Origin: Chamaelirium japonicum
Taxonomy: Eukaryota > Streptophyta > Magnoliopsida > Liliales > Melanthiaceae
Length of the DNA: 64,000 nt
Reading direction: 5' to 3'
Assembly (NCBI GenBank): GCA_947650365.1
Contig: CANTAL010000141.1
Span: 186,001 to 250,000 of the forward strand
Under the pieces are notes generated by a model. The model was not told the DNA's origin and did no database searches. It saw only the letters and a program-made list of their open reading frames with translations. Each line of letters opens with the position of its first letter. The stretch's first letter is position 1. Below, piece by piece: positions 52,660-64,000 of the stretch. The translations under genes were made by a program, and so were the position numbers.

Positions 52660-52990
52660 GGATCATACGAATAAAATAGAATGGATCGTACGAAGGAATT
52701 AGAATGGATCGTATGAATGAATTAGAGTGGATACATTCGTGCGAATGAATTCGAATAGATCGTGCGAATGAATTAGAATGGATTGTACGAATGAATTAGA
52801 ATGGATCGTACGAATGAAATAGAATGGATTGTACGAATGAATTAGAATGGATACATTCGTGCAAAAGAAATAGAATGGATTGTATGAATGAATTAGAATG
52901 GATCGTGTGAATGAATTAGAATGGATCATACGAATGAATTAGAATGGATACATTCGTGCGAATGAATTAGAATGGATCGTGCGAATGAAT
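52660..52990 (+). repeat. Direct segmental duplicate, copy 1
   Basis: This segment and 56240-56570 share the same ordered series of variants: a GAAGGAATTAG monomer, a GAGTGGATACATTCG monomer, an ATTCGAATAGATCG monomer, a CAAAAGAAATAG monomer and a GATCGTGTGAATG monomer. Their antisense open frames differ at only one of 76 residues. The spacing is about 3.58 kb. The segment marks a higher-order module duplicated in direct orientation. Confidence 0.8.
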
Positions 52991-55900
52991 TAGAATGGAT
53001 CGTACGAATGAATTAGAATGGATCGTATGAATGAATTAGAATAGATCGTGCGAATGAATTAGAATGGATCGTATGAATGAATTAGAATGGATCGTACGAA
53101 TGAATTTGAATGGATACATTCATGCGAATGAATTAGAATGGATCGTACGAATGAATTAGAATAGATCGTACGAAGGAATTAGAATGGATAGTACGAATGA
53201 ATTAGAATGGATAGTACGAATGAATTAGAATGGATACCTTCATGCAAATGAATTAGAATGGATCGTACGAATGAGTAAGAATGGATCGTACGAATGAAAT
53301 AGAATGGATCATATGAATGAATTAGAATGGATCGTGCGAATGAATTAGAATGGATCATACGAATGAATTAGAATGGATCGTAGTAATGAATTAGAATGGA
53401 TCGTGTGAATGAATTAGAATATGGATCGTACGAAGGAATTAGAATGGATCGTACGAATGAATTCGAATGTATCCTTTCTAATTCATTCGTACGATCCATT
53501 CTAATTCCTTCATACGATCCATTCTAATTCATTCGTACGATCCATTCTAATTCGTTCGCATGATCCATTCTAATTCATTCGTACGATCCATTCTAATTCA
53601 TTCATACGATCCATTCAAATTCATTCATACGATCTATTCTAATTCTTTCGCACGAATGTATCCATTCTAATTCATTCGTACGATCCATTCTAATTCATTC
53701 GCACGATCCATTCTAATTCATTCATACAATCCATTCTAATTCTTTTGCACGAATGTATCCATTCTAATTCATTCGTTCGATCCATTCTAATTCATTCCTA
53801 CGATCCATTCTAATTCATTCGCACGATCCATTCTAATTCATGCATACGATCCAATCTAATTCATTCATACGATCCATTCTAATTCATTCGCACGAATGTA
53901 TCCATTCTAATTCATTCGTACATGTATGAATGAATTAGAATGGATCGTACGAATGAATTAGAGTTGATACATTCGTGCGAATGAATTAGAATGGATCGTA
54001 CGAATGAATTAGATTGGATCGTATGAATGAATTATAATGGATCATACGAATGAATTAGAATGGATCGTGCGAATGAATTGGAATGGATACATTCGTGCGA
54101 ATTCATTAGAATGGATCGTACGAATGAGTAAGAATGGATTGTACGAAAGAATTAGAATGGATTGAATTAGAATGAATCGTACGAATGAATTATAATGGAT
54201 TGTGTGAATGAATTAGAATGGATCGTATGAATGAATTAGAATGGATCGTGCGAATGAATTAGAATGGATCGTACGAATGAAATAGAATGGATCGTATGAA
54301 TGAACTAGAGTTGATACATTCGTGTGAATGAATTAAAATGGATAATATGAATGAGTAAGAATGGTTCGTAGAATTAGAATGGATCGTATGAATGAATTAG
54401 AATGGATACATACGAATGAATTAGAATGGATCGTATGAATGAATTAGAATGGATCGTGCGAATGAATTAGAATGGATCGTATGAATGAATTAGAATGGAT
54501 CGTGCGAATGAATTAGAATGGATCGTACGAATGAAATAGAATGGATTCGCACGAATGTATCCATTGTAATTCATTCGTACGATCCATTCTAATTTATTCG
54601 TACAATCCTTTCTAATTCATTCGCACGATCCATTCGCATTCACTCAAACAACCCATTCTAATTCATAAGTACGATCCATTCTAATTCATTCAAACGATCC
54701 ATTCTAATTCAATCGTACGATCCATTCTAATTCATTCGCACGAATGTATCCATTCTAATTCATTCATACGATCCATTCTAATTCATTTGTACGAATGTAT
54801 CCATTCTAATTCATTCGTACGATCCATTCTAATTCATTTGTACGAATGTATCCTTTCTAATTCATTCGTACGATCCATTCTAATTCATTCGCACAATCTA
54901 TTCTAATTCATTAGTACGATCCATTCTAATTCATTCGTACGATCCATTCTAATTCACTCATACGATCCATTCTAATTCATTCGTACGATCCATTCTAATT
55001 CATTTGCACAATCTATTCTAATACATTCGTACGATCCACTCTAATTCATTCCTACGATCCATTCTTACTCATTCGTACGATCCATTCTAATGAATTCGCA
55101 CGAATGTATCCATTCCAATTCATTCGTACGATCCATTCTAATTCATTCGCACAATCTATTCTAATTCATTCGTATGATCGATTCTAATTCATGCATACGA
55201 TGCATTCTAATCCATTCTAATTCATTCATACGATCCATTCTATTTCATTCGTACGATCCATTCTTACTCATTCGTACGATCCATTCTAATTCATTTGCAC
55301 GAAGGTATCCATTCTAATTCATTCGTACTATCCATTCTAATTCCTTCGTACGATCCATTCTAATTCCTTCGTACGATCCATTCTAATTCATTCGTACGAT
55401 CCATTCTAATTCATTCGTACGATCCATTCTAATTCCTTCGTATGATCCATTCTAATTCATTCGTACGGTATGATTCATTCTAATTCATTTGTACGATTCA
55501 TTCTAATTCAATCCATTCTAATTCATTCGTACGATCCATTCTAATTCATTCGCACGATCCATTCTAATTCATTCATACGATCCATTCTAATTCATTCGTA
55601 CGATCCATTCTAATTCATTCACACGAATGTATCCATTCTAATTCATTCGTACGATCAATTCTAATTCATACGATCCATTCTAATTCATTCGCACAATCTA
55701 TTCTAATTCATTCGTACGATCCATTCTAAATCATTCGCACGAATGTATCCATTCTAATTCATTCGTACGATCCATTCTAATTCATTCATACGATCCATTC
55801 TATTTCATTCGCATGAATGTATCCATTCTAATTCATTCGTACGATCCATTCTGATTCATTCGCACAATCTATTCTAATTCATTCATACGATCCATCCTAA

Positions 55901-56239
55901 TTCATTCGCACGAATGTATCCATTCTAATTCATTCGTACAATCCATTCTATTTCATTCGTACGATCCATTCTTACTCATTCGTACGATCCATTCGTCGAT
56001 CCATTCTAATTCATTCGTACGATCCATTCTAATTCATTCGCACAATCTATTCTAATTCATTCGTACGATTCATTCTAATTCATTCGCACGATCCATTCTA
56101 ATTCATTCATTTGATCCATTCTAATTCATTCGTACGATCCATTCAAATTCATTCGCATGATCCATTCTAATTCATGCATACGATCCAATCTAATTCATTC
56201 ATACGATCCATTCTAATTCATTCGTATGAATGAAATAGA

Positions 56240-56570
56240 ATGGATCATACGAATGAAATAGAATGGATCGTACGAAGGAATTAGAATGGATCGTATGAAT
56301 GAATTAGAGTGGATACATTCGTGCGAATGAATTCGAATAGATCGTGCGAATGAATTAGAATGGATTGTACGAATGAATTAGAATGGATCGTACGAATGAA
56401 ATAGAATGGATCGTACGAATGAATTAGAATGGATACATTCGTGCAAAAGAAATAGAATGGATTGTATGAATGAATTAGAATGGATCGTGTGAATGAATTA
56501 GAATGGATCATATGAATGAATTAGAATGGATACATTCGTGCGAATGAATTAGAATGGATCATGCGAATGA
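56240..56570 (+). repeat. Direct segmental duplicate, copy 2
   Basis: Partner of 52660-52990 with the same variant series. The two copies enter this module from different neighbouring sequence: copy 1 lies within one F block, while copy 2 begins right at an R-to-F switch near 56228. Confidence 0.8.
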
Positions 56571-58302
56571 ATTAGAATGGATCGTAAGAATGAATTAGAA
56601 TGGATCCTATGAATGAATTAGAATGGATCGTGCGAATGAATTAGAAATGATCGTGCGAATAAATTAGAATGGATCGTACGAATGAATTAGAATGGATCGT
56701 ATTAATGAATTAGAATGGATCATACAAATGAATTAGAATAGATCGTACGAATGAATTAGAATGGATACGAATGGATCGTACGAATGAGTAAGAATGGATC
56801 GTACGAATGAAATAGATTGGATTGTACGAATGAATTAGAATGGATACATTCGTGCGAATGAATTATGATGGATCGTATGAATGAATTAGAATGGATCGTA
56901 CGAATGAATTAGAATGGATTGAATTAGAGTGAATCGTACGAATGAATTAGAATGAATCATATCGTACGAATGAATTAGAATGGATCATACGAAGGAATTA
57001 GAATAGATCGTACGAATGAATTAGAATGGATCGTACGAATGAATTAGAATGGATCGTACGAAGGAATTAGAATGGATCGTACGAAGGAATTAGAATGGAT
57101 AGTACGAATGAATTAGAATGGATACCTTCGTGCAAATGAATTAGAATGGATCGTACGAATGAGTAAGAATGGATCGTACGAATGAAATAGAATGGATCTT
57201 ATGAATGAATTAGAATGGATCGTGCGAATGAATTAGAATGGATCGTGCGAATGAATTAGAATGGATCGTACGAATGAAATAGAATGGATTGTACGAATGA
57301 GATAGAATGGATCGTACGAATAAATTAGAATAGATTGTGTGAATGAATTAGAATGGATCGTACGAATGAATTAGAATGGATCGTACGAATGAATTAGAAT
57401 GGATCGTATGAATGAATTAGAATGGATCGTGCGAATGAATTAGAATGGATCATACGAATGAAATAGAATGGATACATTCGTGCGAATGAATTAGAATGGA
57501 TCATATGAATGAATTAGAATGGATCGTTTGAGTGAATGCGAATGGATCGTGCGAATGAATTAGAATGGATTGTACGAATGAATTAGAATGGATCGTACGA
57601 ATGAATTAGAATGGATATATTCGTGCGAATCCATTCTATTTCATTCGTACGATCCATTCTAATTCATTCGCACGATCCATTCTAATTCATTCGTACGATC
57701 CATTCTAATTCATTCGTACGATCCATTCTAATTCATTCGTACGATCCATTCTAATTCATTCGCACAATCTATTCTAATTCATTCGTACGATCCATTCTAA
57801 TTCATTCGCACGATCCATTCTAATTCATTCATACGATCCATTCTATTTCATTCGTACGATCCATTCTTACTCATTCGTACGATCCATTCTAATTCATTTG
57901 GACGAAGGTATCCATTCTAATTCATTCGTACTATCCATTCTAATTCCTTCGTACGATCCATTCTAATTCCTTCGTACGATCCATTCTAATTCATTCATAC
58001 GATTGAGTAAGAATGGATTGTACGAATGAAATAGAATAGATCGTACGAATGAATTAGAATGGATCATGCTAATGAATTAGAATTGATCGTACGAATGAAT
58101 TAGAATAGATTGTGCGAATGAATTAGAATGGATCGTATGAATGAATTAGAGTGGATACATTCGTACAAATGAATTAGAATGAATCGTACGAATGAATTAG
58201 AATGGATACATTCATGCGAATGAATTAGAATGGATCATATGAATGAATTAGAATGGATCATTTGAGTGAATGCGAATGGATCGTGCGAATGAAATAGAAT
58301 GG

Positions 58303-59110
58303 ATTCACACGAATGTATCCATTCTAATTCATTCGTACTATCCATTCTAATTCATTCGTACAATCCATTCTAATTCATTCGCACGATCCATTCGCATTCA
58401 CTCAAACGATCCATTCTAATTCATTCATATGATCCATTCTAATTCATTCGCACGAATGTATCCATTCTAATTCATTCGTACGATCCATTCTAATTCATTT
58501 GTACGAATGTATCCACTCTAATTCATTCATACGATCCATTCTAATTCATTCGCACGAATGTATCCATTCCAATTCATTCGTACGATCCATTCTAATTCAT
58601 TCGCAAAATCTATTCTAATTCATTCGTACGATCAATTCTAATTCATTAGCATGATCCATTCTAATTCATTCGTACGATCTATTCTATTTTATTCATACAA
58701 TCCATTCTTACTCAATCGTATGATCCATTCTAAACTATTCGCACAATCTATTCTAATTCATTTATACGATCCATTCTATTTCATTCGTACGAACCATTCT
58801 AATTCATACGATCCATTCTATTTCATTCATACGATCCATTTTAATTCATTCGCACGATCCATTCTAATTCATTCATACGATCCATTCTAATTCATTCATA
58901 CGATCCATTCTAATTTCTTCGTATCATCTATTCTAATTCCTTCGTACGATCCATTCTAATTCCTTCGTACGATCCATTCAAAATCATTCGCACGAATCTA
59001 TCCATTCTAATTCATTCGTACGATCCATTCTAATTCATTCGCACGATCCATTCTAATTCATTAATACGATCCAATCTAATTCATTCATACGATCTATTCT
59101 AATTCATTCG
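58303..59110 (+). repeat. Higher-order R module, second copy
   Basis: Same variant order as 44785-45660, with scattered substitutions such as CTAAACTATTCG near 58730 where the other copies have CTAATCCATTCG. It lies ~2.1 kb before the third copy, in the same orientation. Confidence 0.78.
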
Positions 59111-60404
59111 TACAATCCATTCTAATTCATTCGTAAGATCCATTCTAATTCATTCGCACGATCCATTCTAATTCATTAATACGATCCAATTTAATTCATT
59201 CGTACGATCCATTCTAATTCATTCGTACGGTATGATTTATTCTAATTCATTCGTATGATTCATTCTAATTCAATCCATTCTAATTCATTCGTACGATCCA
59301 TTCTAATTCATTCGTACGATCCATTCTAATTCATTCGTACGATTCATTCTAATTCAATCCATTCTAATTCATTCGTACGATCCATTCTTACTCATTCGTA
59401 CGATCCATTCTAATTCATTCGCACGAATGAATCCATTCTAATTCATTCGTATGATCCATTCTAATTCATTCGCATGAATGTATCCATTCTAATTCATTCG
59501 TACGATTCATTCTATCTCATTCGTACGAATGAATTAGAATGGGTCATACGAATGAATTAGAATGGATTCATTCGTGCGAATGAATTAGAATGGATCGTAC
59601 GAATGAGTAAGAATGGATCGTACGAATGAATTAGAATGGATTGAATTAGAATGAATCGTACGAATGAATTAGAATGGATCGTACGAATGAATTAGAATGG
59701 ATCGTACGAATGAATTAGAATGGATTGAATTAGAATGAATCGTACGAATGAATTAGAATGAATTATACCATACGAATGAATTAGAATGGATCATACGAAG
59801 GAATTAGAATGGATCGTACGAATGAATTAGAATAGATCGTTCGAATGAATTAGAATGGATCGTACGAAGGAATTAGAATGGATCGTACGAAGGAATTAGA
59901 ATGGATAGTACGAATGAATTAGAATGGATACCTTCGTGCAAATGAATTAGAATGGATCGTATGAATGAGTAAGAATGGATCGTACGAATGAAATAGAATG
60001 GATCGTATGAATGAATTAGAATGGATCATGCGAATGAATTAGAATGGATCGTACGAATGAATTAGAATAGATTGTGCGAATGAATTAGAATGGATCGTAC
60101 GAATGAATTAGAATGGATCGTATGAATGAATTAGATTGGATCGTATTAATGAATTAGAATGGATCGTACGAATGAAATAGAATGGATTGTACGAATGAAT
60201 TAGAATGGATACATTCGTGCGAATGAATTAGGATGGTTCGTATGAATGAATTAGAATAGATTGTGTGAATGAATTAGAATGGATCGTACGAATGAATTAG
60301 AATGGATACATTCATGCGAATGAATTAGAATGGATCGTACGAATGAAATAGAATGGATCGTGCGAATGAATTAGAATGGATCGTACGCATGAAATAGAAT
60401 GGAT

Positions 60405-61280
60405 TCGCACGAATGTATCCATTCTAATTCATTCGTACGATCCATTCTAATTCATTCGTACAATCCATTCTAATTCATTCGCACGATCCATTCGCATTCA
60501 CTCAAACGATCACTTCTAATTCATTCATATGATCCATTCTAATTCATTCGCACGAATGTATCCATTCTAATTCATTCGTACGATCCATTCTAATTCATTT
60601 GTACGAATGTATCCACTCTAATTCATTCATACGATCCATTCTAATTCATTCGCACGAATGTATCCATTCCAATTCATTCGTACGATCCATTCTAATTCAT
60701 TCGCACAATCTATTCTAATTCATTCGTACGATCAATTCTAATTCATTAGCATGATCCATTCTAATTCATTCGTACGATCTATTCTTTTTCATTCGTACAA
60801 TCCATTCTTACTCAATCGTATGATGCATTCTAATCCATTCGCACAATCTATTCTAATTCATTCGTACGATCCATTCTATTTCATTCGTACGATCCATTCT
60901 AATTCATATGATCCATTCTATTTCATTCATACGATCCATTTTAATTCATTTACACGATCCATTCTAATTCATTCATACGATCCATTCTAATTCATTCGTA
61001 CGATCCATTCTAATTTCTTCGTATGATCTATTCTAATTCCTTCGTACGATCCATTCTAATTCCTTCGTACGATCCATTCAAATTCATTCGCACGAATCTA
61101 TCCATTCTAATTCATTCGTACGATCCATTCTAATCCATTCGCACGATCCATTCTAATTCATTAATACGATCCAATCTAATTCATTCATACGATCTATTCT
61201 AATTCATTCGCACGAATATATCCTTTCTAATTCATTCGTACGATCCATTCTAATTCATTCGCACAATCTATTCTAATTCA
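60405..61280 (+). repeat. Higher-order R module, third copy
   Basis: Closest in layout to 44785-45660. It is also preceded by an F block ending in the GGATTCGCACGAATGTATCC switch. It ends with the same GCACGAATATATCC variant, seen near 45590 and 61210. Confidence 0.78.
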
Positions 61281-62164
61281 TTAGTACGATCCATTCTAAT
61301 TCATTCGTACGATCTATTCTAATTCATTCGCACGATCCAAATTCATTTATCCGTACGATCTATTCTATTTCATTCGTACGATCCATTCTTATCGCACGAT
61401 CCATTCTAATTCATTCGCACGATCCATTCTCCATTCTAATTCCTTCGTACGATCCATTCTAATTCCTTCGTATCCATTCTAATTCACTCAAACGATCCAT
61501 TCTAATTCATTCATACGGTCCATTCTAATTCATTCGCTTGAATGTATCCATTCTAATTCATTCGTACGATCCATTCTAATTCATTCGCACAATCTATTCT
61601 AATTTATTCATACGATCCATCCTAATTCATTCGCACGAATGTATCCGTTCTAATTCATTCGTACAATCCATTCTATTTCATTCGTACGATCGATTCTTAC
61701 TCATTCGTACGATCCATTCGTATCCATTCTAATTCATTCGTACGATCTATTCTAATTCATTCGTACGATCCATTCTAATTCATTAATACGATCCAATCTA
61801 ATTCATTCATACGATCCATTCTAATTAGAATAGATCATACGAAGAAATCAGAATGGATCGTACGAATGAATTAGAATGGATCGTATGAATGAATTAGAAT
61901 GGATCGTGCGAATGAATTAAAATGGATCGTATGAATGAAAAAAGAATGGATTGTATGAATTAGAATGGATCATACGAATGAAATAGAATGGATCGTACGA
62001 ATGAATTAGAATAGATTTTGCGAATGGATTAGAATGGATCATACGATTGAGTAAGAATGGATTGTACGAATGAAATAGAATAGATCGTACGAATGAACTA
62101 GAATGGATCATGCTAATGAATTAGAATTGATCGTACGAATGAATTAGAATAGATTGTGCGAATA

Positions 62165-63430
62165 AATTAAAATGGATCGTATAAATGAATTAGAATGGAT
62201 CGTATGAATGAATTAGAATGGATCGTGCGAATGAATTAAAATGGATCGTATGAATGAAATAGAATGGATCGTATGAATTAGAATGGATCGTACGAATGAA
62301 ATAGAATGGATCGTACGAATGAATTAGAATAGATTGTGCGAATGGATTAGAATGGATCATACGATTGAGTAAGAATGGATTGTACGAATTAAATAGAATA
62401 GATCGTACGAATGAATTAGAATGGATCGTATGAATGAATTAGAATGGATCGTGCGAATGAATTAGAATGGATCGTACGAATGAATTAGAATGGATCGTAT
62501 GAATGAATTAGAATGGATCGTAGTAATGAATTAGAATGGATCCTACGAATGAATTAGAATAGATTGTGCGAATGAATTAGAATGGATCTGGATCGTGTAT
62601 CCATTCTAATTCATTCGTACGACCTATTCTAATTCATTCGCACGATCTATTCTAATTCATTCGCACAACTATTCTAATTCATTCGTACGATCCATTCTAA
62701 TTCATTCGCACGATCCATTCTAATTCATTCATACGATCTATTCTATTTCATTCGTACGATCCATTCTTACTCATTCGTACGATCCATTCTAATACATTTG
62801 CACGAAGGTATCCATTCTAATTAATTCGTACTATCCATTCTAATTCCTTCGTACGATCCATTCTAATTCCTTCGTACGATCCATTCTAATTCATTCGTAC
62901 GATCCATTCTAATTCATTCGTACGATCCATTATAATTCCTTCGTATGATCCATTCAAATTCATTCGCACGAATCTATCCATTCTAATTCATTCGTACGAT
63001 CCATTCTAATTCATTCGCACGATCCATTCTAATTCATTAATACGATCCAATCTAATTCATTCATACGATCCATTCTAATTTATTCGCACGAATGTATCCA
63101 TTCCAATTCATTCGTACGATCCATTCTAATTCATTCATACGATCCAATCTAATTCATTCATACGATCCATTCTAATTCATTCGTACGATCTATTCTATTT
63201 CATTCATACGATCCATTCTAATTCGTTTGTACGATCCTTTCTAATTCCTTCGTACGATTCATTCTATTTCATTCGTATGACCCATTCTAATTCATAAGTA
63301 CGATCCATTCTAATTCATTCAAACGATCCATTCTAATTCATTCGTACGATCCATTCTAATTCATTCGCACGATCCATTCTAATTCATTCATACGATCCAA
63401 TCTAATTCATTCATACGATCCATTCTAATT
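62165..63430 (+). repeat. Direct duplicate of 51360-52160, longer form
   Basis: See 51360-52160. The extra ~480 bp (about 62650-63130) is ordinary R satellite that contains the GCACGAAGGTATCC variant series found at many other sites. Confidence 0.73.
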
Positions 63431-64000
63431 CATTCACACGAATGTATCCATTCTAATTCATTCGCACGATCCATTCTAATTCATTCATACGATCCATTCT
63501 ATTTCATTCGTACGATCCATTCTTACTCATTCGTACGATCCATTCTAATTCATTTGTATGATCCATTCTAATTCCTTCGTATGATTAATTCTAATTTATT
63601 CGTATGGTATGATTCATTCTAATTCATTCGTACGATTCATTATAATTCAATCCATTCTAATTCATTCATACGATCCATTCTAATTCATTCGTACGATCCA
63701 TTCTAATTCATTCGTACGATTCATTCTAATTCAATCCATTCTAATTCATTCGTACGATCCATTCTTACTCATTCGTACGATCCATTCTAATTCATTCGCA
63801 CGAATGAATCCATTCTAATTCATTCGTATGATCCATTCTAATTCATTCGCATGAATGTATATATTCTAATTCATTCGTACGATCCATTCTATCTCATTCG
63901 TACAATCCATTCTAATTCATTCGTACGATCTATTCTAATTCATTCGTACGATCCATTCTAATTCATTCATACGATCCATTCTAATTCATTCGTACGATGT

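Larger units (their letters stand above)
47716..64000. repeat. 23-bp satellite array, right flank
   Basis: Satellite only. Blocks, to ~10 bp: R 47722-48570, a ~30-bp F block at 48571-48600, R 48601-48911, F 48912-50084, R 50085-51365, F 51366-51782, R 51785-52275, F 52276-53466, R 53470-53925, F 53926-54548, R 54555-56228, F 56229-57630, R 57631-58003, F 58004-58303, R 58310-59528, F 59529-60405, R 60412-61826, F 61827-62595, R 62597-64000. It contains several direct duplications listed separately. The array continues past the window end. I saw no gene, transposon or RNA gene. Confidence 0.94.

Noticed and set aside
1..64000. Telomeric or subtelomeric repeat
   Set aside because: No TTTAGGG or related 6-7 bp telomere units were seen; the 23-bp unit is unrelated.

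Overview
The window is a plant nuclear DNA segment. About 57 kb of it is one tandem satellite array, interrupted once by a 7.2 kb non-LTR (LINE) retrotransposon. The plant assignment rests on the LINE. Its ORF1 has a DUF4283-type domain followed by a CCHC zinc knuckle. Its ORF2 has an endonuclease, a reverse transcriptase and a zf-RVT zinc finger, with a plant-type RNase H (RVT_3 family) at the end. This is the L1-clade architecture of flowering plants; I cannot name the species. No host gene, tRNA or rRNA was recognised.

Satellite (1-35567 and 42808-64000): the monomer is 23 bp, a conserved 16-base core GAATGAATTAGAATGG followed by a variable 7-base part, most often ATCGTAC. I estimate roughly 2,400 monomers. 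The array is not head-to-tail throughout. It flips orientation about 60 times, in blocks of roughly 150 bp to 3.5 kb (F = core reads on the + strand, R = core reads on the - strand). Rare monomer variants recur in the same order in distant places, so the array is built from higher-order modules of hundreds of bp to several kb that have been duplicated directly and inverted.

Largest structure: an imperfect inverted duplication with arms of about 9 kb. The left arm is ~18660-27690 and the right arm is ~31241-47716, around a ~3.5 kb spacer. The arms match block for block through eleven orientation blocks and share many rare variants. The right arm carries two later additions: the LINE, and an exact 210 bp tandem duplication at 32931-33350. 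The uninterrupted equivalent of the LINE target site is in the left arm at 23585-23599.

LINE (about 35582-42792, transcribed from the - strand): a 14-15 bp target-site duplication flanks it. ORF1 and ORF2 overlap by four bases (ATGA). ORF2 is open through its zinc finger and then meets one in-frame TAA. The RNase H domain continues in the same frame behind it. The 3' UTR is made of ~220 bp tandem repeats and ends in a short poly(A). About 29 bp of satellite-like filler sits at the 5' junction. The perfect target-site duplication and long open frames suggest a fairly recent insertion.

The many short open frames in the satellite (rich in IHSNSF, SILIHSYDPF) are translations of the repeat: 3 x 23 bp gives a 23-residue period. 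They are not annotated as genes.
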